From Betaproteobacteria bacterium (GTDB lineage: Bacteria > Pseudomonadota > Gammaproteobacteria > Burkholderiales > CANMPU01): a stretch of DNA of 7,283 nucleotides. The DNA is taken from the NCBI GenBank assembly GCA_947499755.1, contig CANMPU010000045.1, forward strand, positions 1-7,283. The letters are read 5' to 3'. A program made the position numbers and the translations under genes. Below, in pieces: positions 1 to 6,004 of this stretch (positions within the stretch are counted from its first letter, which is position 1; each line of letters begins with the position of its first letter). The notes beneath the pieces were generated by a model. It made no database searches, was not told where the DNA came from, and saw only the letters and a program-made list of their open reading frames with translations.

Positions 1-69
1 TTCCCCAGAATATTTTGCGATTCCCACCAAATCAGGCGGAAAATTCAGGCCAAGAAAGAGCAGGCGCAT
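1..69 (-). CDS. WcaI-like glycosyltransferase, N-terminal fragment (cut by left edge)
   Basis: Twenty-three codons of a minus-strand gene run off the left edge. The visible N-terminus reads MRLLFLGLNF and then PPDLVGIAKYSGE. This matches the opening of the WcaI-like GT4 glycosyltransferases (colanic-acid type), which begin with a hydrophobic beta strand followed by a G-I/L-N-[YF]-x-P-[ED]-x-x-G-I-[GA]-K-Y-[TS]-G-E signature. The start is well fixed: the codon directly before the ATG is an in-frame TAA (72-70), and a purine-rich GAGAG stretch lies about 7 bases upstream as a weak ribosome site. By family it would transfer a sugar from a nucleotide-sugar donor to a lipid-linked acceptor in the cytoplasm. 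It is divergent from the flippase gene. Only the N-terminus is visible, so donor and acceptor are unknown. Confidence 0.75.
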   Translation of the reverse strand, partial: MRLLFLGLNFPPDLVGIAKYSGE

Positions 70-258
70 TTATTCTCTCTACTATCCGCCAGATTTACCT
101 TGCCCTAGAAGGGACGAGTTCATATAGGAATCGTGGGAAATCAGTATTTTCCTGGAAGGCCTATGACTAATATACAATATGGGTTTTTGTGAATACAAGG
201 TAAATCCCGAAGCCTTTAGCCTAATCACTCTTCTAGGCGGAAACCAACGGAAATACGT
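70..258. promoter_or_regulatory. Divergent intergenic region between WcaI-like gene and flippase
   Basis: This 189-base gap has no credible gene and must hold the promoters for both divergent genes. On the minus strand, TTGTAT (198-193) and TATATT (174-169) are 18 bases apart and could form a sigma-70-like promoter for the WcaI-like gene. The -10 box is good (5 of 6) but the -35 box is poor (3 of 6). I find no convincing plus-strand promoter. The word ATGACTAATATA at 163-174, which overlaps the proposed -10 box, recurs in the other divergent region of the window. Confidence 0.4.
163..174 (+). repeat. 12-bp intergenic word ATGACTAATATA, copy 1
   Basis: An exact copy of this 12-base word lies at 5918-5929, in the same orientation. 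Both copies sit near the middle of a divergent intergenic region, 84 and 75 bases before the plus-strand start codon. The identity stops at the base on each side. The word could be a regulator site or part of a promoter; function is inferred from placement only. Confidence 0.45.
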
Positions 259-1779
259 GTGATCATTTCAATTTTTCAAAACTCTATGCACAAGCGAATT
301 TTTCGTTCGTCTTCAGCGCAAATTATTGTTTTTATCGCTCGGTTTGCGCAGCAGATTTTACTCGTGCCGCTGTTTCTCGTGAGTTGGGGCACGCTGGCCT
401 ATGCGGACTGGTTGTTTCTTTATTCTGCGACTCTTTTCGCATCCTTCGCGGACTTTGGTATGCAAACCTATTTCGCGAACAGGCTGCAGGAAACTTGGGC
501 AAGACAAGAAACGGCGGAACACCAGCAGGTATTCTCTACCATGCTGGGTGCGCATCTTTTAGCAATCTGCCTTGTTATATCGGCCGCCGCGTTGTCGACA
601 CTTGCGATTGAGCCCGCAACACTGTTTAATCTTCGTGTCATTTCGCCGGATGTGGCAACAAAAATCTTATGGCTTCTCTCCGGCACAACCATTCTGGGCG
701 TCATTCAAGGCGTGTTCGTCCAGCTCTATCGGGCCCGTGAGCGTTTCGACCGTACGGCAAGCGCCGCAACATTACTACTCGTTCTGCAAACGATGGCAAT
801 TAGTGCGGCTCTATCCTTCAAAGCAACGCCCCTTGAAACCGCTTGGGCTAATTTTGCGGCTTCTGGCCTGTCATGTTTGCTGATTATGTACGACTGCAAG
901 CGAATCTATCAAGACATTCGATATCGTCTCGCCTTACCGGATCGTAGGGGGTGTTTGGAAATTTATGCCAAAGCGCCCTTCTTTATGCTGTCGAACATGG
1001 CTGCGCTGGGTGTGCAGAATGGCCCCGTTCTGGTGGTCGGACAGTTTGCGACGTCGCCGATCGCTATCGTTTCCTTTACTCTATTGCGAACTTTTACTGG
1101 CCTAATCCGTATGGTCGCCAATCAGTTTGCAATGAGCACGACCGTTGAAATAGTGCATCACCACATGGCTGGAAAGGAGCGAGCTGGGATTAGTCGGTTG
1201 TTCCTTGATGCCACCGCGACCATTACTGCAATAATCGGAGCTCCTAGCGGACTACTATGGGTAATTGGTAGTTTCATGCTGGCGATTTGGAGCCGCCATC
1301 ATTTAGCGTTTGACCGAAATATTTTCACGGCTCTACTCTTGGCGGCTGTGTTAGCGGCACCCGCGCAGATTCCAACCATTTTCCTGGCCTACACCAACCG
1401 TCCACGCTCGATGGCGATCTCAAATGTGGGGTTATTGGTATTTGGTGTTGGCTTAGGCATACCGGCGACGATTTTTTATGGCGCTGGCGGTATGGCTTGG
1501 TTGTTGCTAATTGTGGAAATGGTTTTGTTTCCAGGATATCTGGCCCACAAGGTATGTGCTTTGTTCCATTTTTCCTATCTACGATTTCTTATGTTTAGCT
1601 TTGGGATCGCCATGACGACGATGGTGCTGGGCGGTTTTCTTGCCCAAGTCCTTTTGAGCCTGATCCGCCCGGATTCGATCTATAAGCTGATAGGCTTTGG
1701 CGCCGCTTGGGTTTGCGTCGTAGTGGTAGTTGTTGCCGCAGTCAGCGCCTCGGCGCGCGCCTATCGCCGACCCTATTAG
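259..1779 (+). CDS. Wzx-like polysaccharide flippase (MOP superfamily)
   Basis: A 506-residue, very hydrophobic integral membrane protein with about 12 predicted spans, the usual size and topology of Wzx/polysaccharide-biosynthesis transporters. The N-terminal span region near residues 20-42 (with RFAQQILLVPLFL), the FADFGMQ segment around 63-69, and the SFTLLRTFTGLIRMVANQF stretch at about 272-290 are typical of the family. By family it moves undecaprenyl-linked repeat units from the cytoplasmic to the periplasmic face of the inner membrane. The start is a GTG with CGGAAA (248-253) 5 bases upstream. An ATG at 286 is an alternative but lacks a visible ribosome site and would trim 9 residues. 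It is transcribed away from the WcaI-like gene and converges on the methyltransferase gene with 9 bases between them. Flippases diverge fast, so substrate cannot be inferred. Confidence 0.85.
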   Translation: MIISIFQNSMHKRIFRSSSAQIIVFIARFAQQILLVPLFLVSWGTLAYADWLFLYSATLFASFADFGMQTYFANRLQETWARQETAEHQQVFSTMLGAHLLAICLVISAAALSTLAIEPATLFNLRVISPDVATKILWLLSGTTILGVIQGVFVQLYRARERFDRTASAATLLLVLQTMAISAALSFKATPLETAWANFAASGLSCLLIMYDCKRIYQDIRYRLALPDRRGCLEIYAKAPFFMLSNMAALGVQNGPVLVVGQFATSPIAIVSFTLLRTFTGLIRMVANQFAMSTTVEIVHHHMAGKERAGISRLFLDATATITAIIGAPSGLLWVIGSFMLAIWSRHHLAFDRNIFTALLLAAVLAAPAQIPTIFLAYTNRPRSMAISNVGLLVFGVGLGIPATIFYGAGGMAWLLLIVEMVLFPGYLAHKVCALFHFSYLRFLMFSFGIAMTTMVLGGFLAQVLLSLIRPDSIYKLIGFGAAWVCVVVVVVAAVSASARAYRRPY

Positions 1780-1793
1780 CCCAGCAGGCTAAT
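1775..1793. terminator. Hairpin spanning both convergent stop codons (possible bidirectional terminator)
   Basis: ATTAGCC (1775-1781), loop CAGCA, GGCTAAT (1787-1793) form a perfect 7-bp stem. The flippase TAG (1777-1779) lies in the left arm and the methyltransferase TAG (1791-1789) in the right arm. The stem reads the same on both strands, so it could end transcription in both directions. The T-tract is weak on the plus side (TTCTT) and absent on the minus side, so termination efficiency is uncertain. Confidence 0.5.
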
Positions 1794-2556
1794 TCTTACG
1801 CGCGACAAGATAGTAACCAAGACAAAGGGTATTTACCGAAGAGGCCGTGGGCTTCTTGAGATAAAGGTAAAACATTGCTGGAAACAGGACCAACTTTGCA
1901 AAAAAACTATGATATTTGGCCGCCCAAATCAATCCAAGCAAATGATGTCGATAATAATCTCCAACTGGCAATAGGAGCTCTATGTTGAGTTTATTTTCTG
2001 CAGTAAATTTTTCATACCAGCGGTCTGTAAACCCGTTATAGAAAAAAAATGGATCCATGTGGCGAATTGAATTACTGGGCGTAGTGATTATGAGGGTCCC
2101 ATTTTTTTTTAAAAGGCGGCTAAACTCCTTCATCGTTTCTATTGGATAGGGAATATGTTCAAATACTTCACTACAAAGAATCGCGTCAAAGGTTTCCGGT
2201 TTTTCATCAATGTCCCAGATATTGCCTACATAATCTGGGAGAGCGCAGGGATAGTCTTCTGTGCTATTCGAAAAAATGGATTTTTTTTCGTCGACTTTGA
2301 ATTCTCCGAAATCTTGGCTACGATATTCCAGGTGGCTACATGCCAGACGATATGGCTGCGACCCCGCGCCGGCGTCCAAAATTAGTGATCCAGCTGGAAT
2401 ACCAGCTAGCATTTTAATAATGAACTGATCTCTGACATGTTGATAGTTTAAGGCTAACAACGCACGGTCAAGAGGCCCAAAAATACCGAGCAGGCGTCGA
2501 TACGCCGTGCGTTTTCTCTTCGCGTCACCTATTTTCTGTACCGGGTTAACTGACAT
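1789..2556 (-). CDS. Class I SAM-dependent methyltransferase (Methyltransf_11-like)
   Basis: A 255-residue Rossmann-fold methyltransferase. SAM-binding motif I is LILDAGAGSQPY (58-69), followed by an acidic QDFGE (81-85) at the end of strand 2, IWDID (113-117), FDAILCSEVFEHIPYP (123-138) and the motif-III segment LLKKNGTLIITTP (148-160). A basic N-terminus (residues 10-21) precedes the fold, and the C-terminal part is aromatic and hydrophobic (about 205-232), perhaps membrane-associated. Such proteins in polysaccharide loci often methylate a sugar of the repeat unit or the chain end; the substrate is not deducible. It is last in the four-gene run. Its ribosome site GAGGA overlaps the TGA stop of the FkbM gene and only 6 bases separate the two, indicating translational coupling. 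The gene is AT-rich with four homopolymer runs of 7-9 bases. Confidence 0.85.
   Translation of the reverse strand: MSVNPVQKIGDAKRKRTAYRRLLGIFGPLDRALLALNYQHVRDQFIIKMLAGIPAGSLILDAGAGSQPYRLACSHLEYRSQDFGEFKVDEKKSIFSNSTEDYPCALPDYVGNIWDIDEKPETFDAILCSEVFEHIPYPIETMKEFSRLLKKNGTLIITTPSNSIRHMDPFFFYNGFTDRWYEKFTAENKLNIELLLPVGDYYRHHLLGLIWAAKYHSFFAKLVLFPAMFYLYLKKPTASSVNTLCLGYYLVARKN
2102..2114 (-). repeat. A9 homopolymer (TTTTAAAAAAAAA) within methyltransferase gene
   Basis: On the coding strand four T are followed by nine A, encoding the L-K-K-N of the motif-III loop. Loss of one A leads to a TAA after K-K-M-G-P-S. Gain of one A leads to a TAA about 12 codons on. Either change would remove roughly the C-terminal 100 residues. 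Runs of eight also occur at 2042-2049 and 2281-2288, and one of seven at 1900-1906. Slippage is an inference, not observed. Confidence 0.5.
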
Positions 2557-2562
2557 TTTTCC

Positions 2563-3378
2563 TCATATTTTCATCCTGTAGCCTGCAAGGCCGTCCCCCG
2601 TAAACTGGAGCCGGTGGTCTAGAATGCGTTCCATTCCGGCGTCCAAAAGCTGACCATCGAGCGTATACCAGTTGAGGCCGCGGTCTTTCAGCACGGATTC
2701 ATGGTATTCTAGTAAGATCGAGCCAACACGTTTAGCCATGATAGCAGGCGCCAGGCTTTCGATCACTTCTTTCTCGTAGCCTTCGACGTCAACCTTTACA
2801 AGATCGACATATTGCACACTATTATTGTCCAATAATGTAGAGAAAGAAATTGTTTCCACCACCTGCTGTTCGGCGCCCCATCGATAAGGGCGCACGATAG
2901 AGGTTGCGCCAGTATTGTTCGATGGCCATAGGCTGATGGTAGCTGAAGGTGCATCGGACAATGCCGCCAGGATGATCTGGCAATTGTGAATTTTGTTGAG
3001 TGCAAGGTTAATTCTTATTACGTCTTCGAGTCGTGTTTGGGGTTCAACAAGCAGAACTAATCCGTCAGGTCCAGCTTGCTTGCCTGCAACACAGCTGATG
3101 TAGCCTTCATTGCCGCCGATATCCACGAAGGTACCGCCGACCGGCAAAAATTCGGATACGAGTTCGCACATCTCGCGCTCATATTCCCCTGTTGAAACAA
3201 GGAAATTACCAAGCGCTGACAAGGGATCAACATACATCTCAATCCCGACCTTGGTGGAAATGATTGTTCGCCTTTCTTGTTTCCGAAACATACCCAAAAG
3301 GAACATCTGCAGGCTTGCAGGGCGGACCTTCATTAGACCACGGAGGCGCCGGGATTCGTCGAGCACTTGTTTAGTCAT
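2563..3378 (-). CDS. FkbM family methyltransferase
   Basis: With the start chosen here the product has 271 residues, normal for FkbM-type methyltransferases. Motifs in order: LGNFLVSTGEYE (56-67), SAM motif I FVDIGGNEGYIS (85-96, close to the family's D-x-G-[AG]-N-x-G), acidic VEPQ (112-115) and the family hallmark VKVDVEGYE (194-202). FkbM proteins O-methylate small molecules and sugars, and are frequent in O-antigen and capsule loci; the target is unknown. I chose the ATG at 3378 because GGAAAG lies 5 bases upstream and the family N-terminus begins near here. The ORF is open to an ATG at 3438, but that adds 20 Cys/Trp-rich residues and has no ribosome site. It follows the polymerase gene after 65 bases and is probably coupled to the downstream methyltransferase. 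Confidence 0.88.
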   Translation of the reverse strand: MTKQVLDESRRLRGLMKVRPASLQMFLLGMFRKQERRTIISTKVGIEMYVDPLSALGNFLVSTGEYEREMCELVSEFLPVGGTFVDIGGNEGYISCVAGKQAGPDGLVLLVEPQTRLEDVIRINLALNKIHNCQIILAALSDAPSATISLWPSNNTGATSIVRPYRWGAEQQVVETISFSTLLDNNSVQYVDLVKVDVEGYEKEVIESLAPAIMAKRVGSILLEYHESVLKDRGLNWYTLDGQLLDAGMERILDHRLQFTGDGLAGYRMKI

Positions 3379-3443
3379 GGTTTCTTTCCAAAGTTGAGAA
3401 TAAAGAACGGCAAAAAGGCACCAACAGTAATCGCCCATTTTTA

Positions 3444-4805
3444 CTACGAAGGGGTGCCCTTAGGATGCCTGACACGCTCCAACCACAAAACGAAAGCTAA
3501 GGCTATGCATGGAAAAGCAGCCCATGATAAAATTATATACGGACCTCGTATTGAAAGGAACATGACGGCTGTGTTGAGAATAAATGTGCCTGCTCCAAGC
3601 AATCGGACGCCAGGGTACTTGGATTTTGTCGAGGCTTTTGCCAGGACAGCGGTAATAACCATGGGTAAGAAGGAGTAAAAAAGTACACCAGGAATTCCAG
3701 CATCTGCCATCTTTTCGAAAAGAGGGTCATATTGTGCGTTTAACTCAATTTGATTTCTGTCGTACATTATCCGGACAACGTCCGTAGCCGGTTTATCTGG
3801 AAAGAAGCGGCGGGGAAAAAAGATCGAAAAAAGCTGAAAGAAAACTATTCCAAAATATTCATTGCGAAAGGCCACGATGTTGTCCATACCGGAAAAATAA
3901 TAGAGCGCTGCAAAGGAATTGAATTGCAAATATTGCTGCTTCGTAATTCCCACGCGCAAAAGATCAAAAACGTTGACTTGGGTAAAATCGAATCCAGTTT
4001 GTGACGCAAATTTCATCCCGCTAGCGAAGATAACTATCAGGCCTAATACGGGTATTAAAATTAGAAAAACCCAATAACGAAAAATTCTTTCAAAATAAAT
4101 ATTGCGTAAAAATAGAGCGAGACAACAGCACCAAATTGGGAGCAACATAGCTGTGCGGCTAGTAGCGAAAAGCAGCGATATGACCAGTTCAATTATTACA
4201 ATCGTCATTACTAAGGCTATGCGCTGCGGAGTATTCGCTGGTATCAACAGTAAGGCCATTGCCCCCATTACGACGAGTGGGCCAAGCAGTAAGACAAGCG
4301 AAAAGTCTGTGCTGACTTGGTTGATGGCGTACATCACGAAGCTTAATGCTGCCAAACCGAAGAACGCTGCCAAAACCGGTTTGCGGAAATTCTGCATGTC
4401 TTCAAAGATTCGTCTTGGGATTGATATATAGGGCGCCACGAGTGTCAGCATGCAGGAGAGAATAATGGCAGTGACATACACAGGGTAGGAGCCAAATATA
4501 CGGGAAGGAAATTCAATACTTTGGCTGATCAGGGAAATGGAATTCCATGTTCCCAACCAGAAAGTATGCGCGAATAGATAAATAATGCGATAATCAAAAA
4601 TTGGAACCCTGAACCGCAAAAGTTCGACAATGATCCAAGTCGGCAGTATGGGCACCAAAATGGCACTCATAATCGGATCTATTGGGACCATGGCGAAAAG
4701 GAAAATCGCAATTGCCGCAATTCTCAGGCAGGCCCATTGCCATGCCAGGCCTTCAGGGGCGGGAATAACCGGCTTCTTGAACGGTGTGGCGTCAGGGAAT
4801 GCCAT
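3444..4805 (-). CDS. Wzy-like oligosaccharide repeat-unit polymerase
   Basis: A 453-residue polytopic membrane protein with about 10-12 hydrophobic segments separated by short loops. A longer, more polar loop at about 262-350 ends with FFPRRFFPDKPATDVV (329-344). The pattern of P-R-x-x-[WF]-P-x-K-P after a hydrophobic stretch is typical of the large periplasmic loop of Wzy/O-antigen polymerases. ATSRTA (214-219) is also reminiscent of the family, whose Arg residues take part in catalysis. By family it joins undecaprenyl-linked repeat units at the periplasmic face. It lies 48 bases downstream of the wzz-like gene, its functional partner. The ribosome site is weak (GGA about 10 bases before the ATG). 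Sequence identity between Wzy proteins is low, so the call rests on topology, the loop motif and context. Confidence 0.78.
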   Translation of the reverse strand: MAFPDATPFKKPVIPAPEGLAWQWACLRIAAIAIFLFAMVPIDPIMSAILVPILPTWIIVELLRFRVPIFDYRIIYLFAHTFWLGTWNSISLISQSIEFPSRIFGSYPVYVTAIILSCMLTLVAPYISIPRRIFEDMQNFRKPVLAAFFGLAALSFVMYAINQVSTDFSLVLLLGPLVVMGAMALLLIPANTPQRIALVMTIVIIELVISLLFATSRTAMLLPIWCCCLALFLRNIYFERIFRYWVFLILIPVLGLIVIFASGMKFASQTGFDFTQVNVFDLLRVGITKQQYLQFNSFAALYYFSGMDNIVAFRNEYFGIVFFQLFSIFFPRRFFPDKPATDVVRIMYDRNQIELNAQYDPLFEKMADAGIPGVLFYSFLPMVITAVLAKASTKSKYPGVRLLGAGTFILNTAVMFLSIRGPYIILSWAAFPCIALAFVLWLERVRHPKGTPS

Positions 4806-4853
4806 GTCTTTTTGATCCAGAGGAAGCAGGATAACTTGCCTGTTCGATTTAAG

Positions 4854-5804
4854 TTATTCCCGTTTATCCTCGTCTGTCCGGAATATGGAATTACCTGGCA
4901 GCAGGTATTTGTATCCAATGATAGAGAAAAAAATTATTTGAAAAACCACAACGATTACAAGAACCTGCCATCTGGGTCGGGGCCAATTCGGTTTAACGGA
5001 CGTAAAGGGCTCATCCAATAGTTGTACCGAATATGGAAGGTCGCTCTTTGCCATTAATAGCTTGGATGCACTTGTCATGACTGATGGATACAAGATTTCG
5101 CGCAGGTTCGGTTCTCCAATTATCCTCAACTGCTCGCTTATGTACTTTATTTCATTTTGGGCGCGATAAGCCGCTCGTTGTTTGAGAATACCATCTGCCT
5201 CTTTAATCAGGATTGTGAGAACGCGTGTAGCCAATTGGGGGTTATTGGCGCTGAATGTTACTGTAATCGTTTGCGTTTGCAGGTTCGGCGTTACACCCAG
5301 GCCGTTGCTGATCGCATTATAGATCATTTCGGAGCGGGGTTGCGGTTCGTTCGGTATTCCAAGAATTCTTTTGATTCCGCCCTTTATTTTTGACGCAAAC
5401 CCGTTTTGTATATTATCCCGGGGAAGACCAAGCATATCGCCGACATGATATTTCTTGTCTACTATGCGGGCCAGATTGACACTGGTCAGGAGTCCTTGGA
5501 AATGTCCAAAACCTCCTGAAAGATTGTTGGCGTTCAGGCTTACGCCCAAGGCTGCTGAAAGCTGGCCAACGCCGCCCAACGCCGGGCGATTATCGTCCCC
5601 CGCAGGGGCGAGGACAGCAGCTGCTTGGTAGGATGCAGGAGTGATGGCTACCCAAACCAAACCGATAACGACGGAGACTGCTGTGACAATTATATGAAGT
5701 GTCTTCTTTTTAGCCTTACTCAAATGTTTCTGCGCTTCGATAATAGTATCGGTCGCAGCCACGATGAGGGCATATGCTTCCCTGGACTTAGCCGAATATG
5801 ACAT
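4854..5804 (-). CDS. Wzz-like chain-length determinant (polysaccharide co-polymerase)
   Basis: A 316-residue protein with the Wzz layout: a short cytoplasmic lead (1-35) ending in a basic K-x-K-K-K patch, span 1 (about 36-56), a large periplasmic domain (57-275) and span 2 (about 279-300). A proline-rich segment LDEPFTSVKPNWPRPRW (263-279) immediately precedes span 2, a hallmark of the family. The periplasmic part has a helical stretch around 190-228, as expected for the oligomer-forming region. There is no C-terminal tyrosine-kinase domain and the cytoplasmic tail is only about 16 residues. By family it oligomerises in the inner membrane and sets chain length of the polymer made by Wzy. It is first in the four-gene run. 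AAGGGG (5818-5813) 8 bases before the ATG is a good ribosome site. Confidence 0.85.
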   Translation of the reverse strand: MSYSAKSREAYALIVAATDTIIEAQKHLSKAKKKTLHIIVTAVSVVIGLVWVAITPASYQAAAVLAPAGDDNRPALGGVGQLSAALGVSLNANNLSGGFGHFQGLLTSVNLARIVDKKYHVGDMLGLPRDNIQNGFASKIKGGIKRILGIPNEPQPRSEMIYNAISNGLGVTPNLQTQTITVTFSANNPQLATRVLTILIKEADGILKQRAAYRAQNEIKYISEQLRIIGEPNLREILYPSVMTSASKLLMAKSDLPYSVQLLDEPFTSVKPNWPRPRWQVLVIVVVFQIIFFSIIGYKYLLPGNSIFRTDEDKRE

Positions 5805-6004
5805 TAATATGGCCCCTTCAATGGAAGCTGAAATACCTTTTTGCGAGGTACCTTGTAAAAGTATTCAAGATACGGCACTCTGCCTCCATACTCTCAACTT
5901 AACAAGCCCTAGTTAAAATGACTAATATATTTATTAAAAACAGAGAAAAATATTGGAATATATCGGTAATTTATGATTACATTATATTATAAATTGATGC
6001 TTGG
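5805..6004. promoter_or_regulatory. AT-rich divergent intergenic region between wzz-like and GT4 genes
   Basis: This 200-base gap holds no credible gene and must carry the promoters for the wzz-wzy-methyltransferase run and for the GT4 gene. The right part (5911-6000) has 16 G/C in 90 bases (about 18%), far below either neighbour. Several -10-like words occur near the GT4 start (TATGAT 5972-5977, TATATT 5983-5988, TATTAT 5985-5990), but none has a well-spaced -35 box, so I do not assign a promoter. It also carries the 12-bp word shared with the other divergent region. Confidence 0.5.
5918..5929 (+). repeat. 12-bp intergenic word ATGACTAATATA, copy 2
   Basis: This is identical to 163-174 and in the same orientation. 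It lies 75 bases before the GT4 start codon and 113 bases before the wzz-like start. The surrounding sequence is very AT-rich, which raises the chance of coincidence for this copy. Confidence 0.45.

Noticed and set aside
35..243. AGGCGGAAA at 35-43 and 235-243 as a direct repeat
   Set aside because: A 9-base match with one copy inside coding sequence and the other near a ribosome site; likely chance.
572..883. Plus-strand open frame of 103 codons inside the flippase gene
   Set aside because: Out-of-frame shadow of the flippase with no start signal or recognisable domain.
3367..3678. Plus-strand open frame of 103 codons antisense to the polymerase and FkbM genes
   Set aside because: It lies across two well-supported minus-strand genes, has no ribosome site and its product is basic and unlike any family I know.
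4102..4431. Plus-strand open frame of 109 codons inside the polymerase gene
   Set aside because: It is Ser/Thr/Lys/Ala-rich low-complexity translation of the strand opposite transmembrane codons; a shadow frame.
4806..4853. Possible terminator or attenuator between wzz-like and wzy-like genes
   Set aside because: Only a 4-bp stem (CAGG/CCTG) could be drawn and no T-tract follows; too weak to call.
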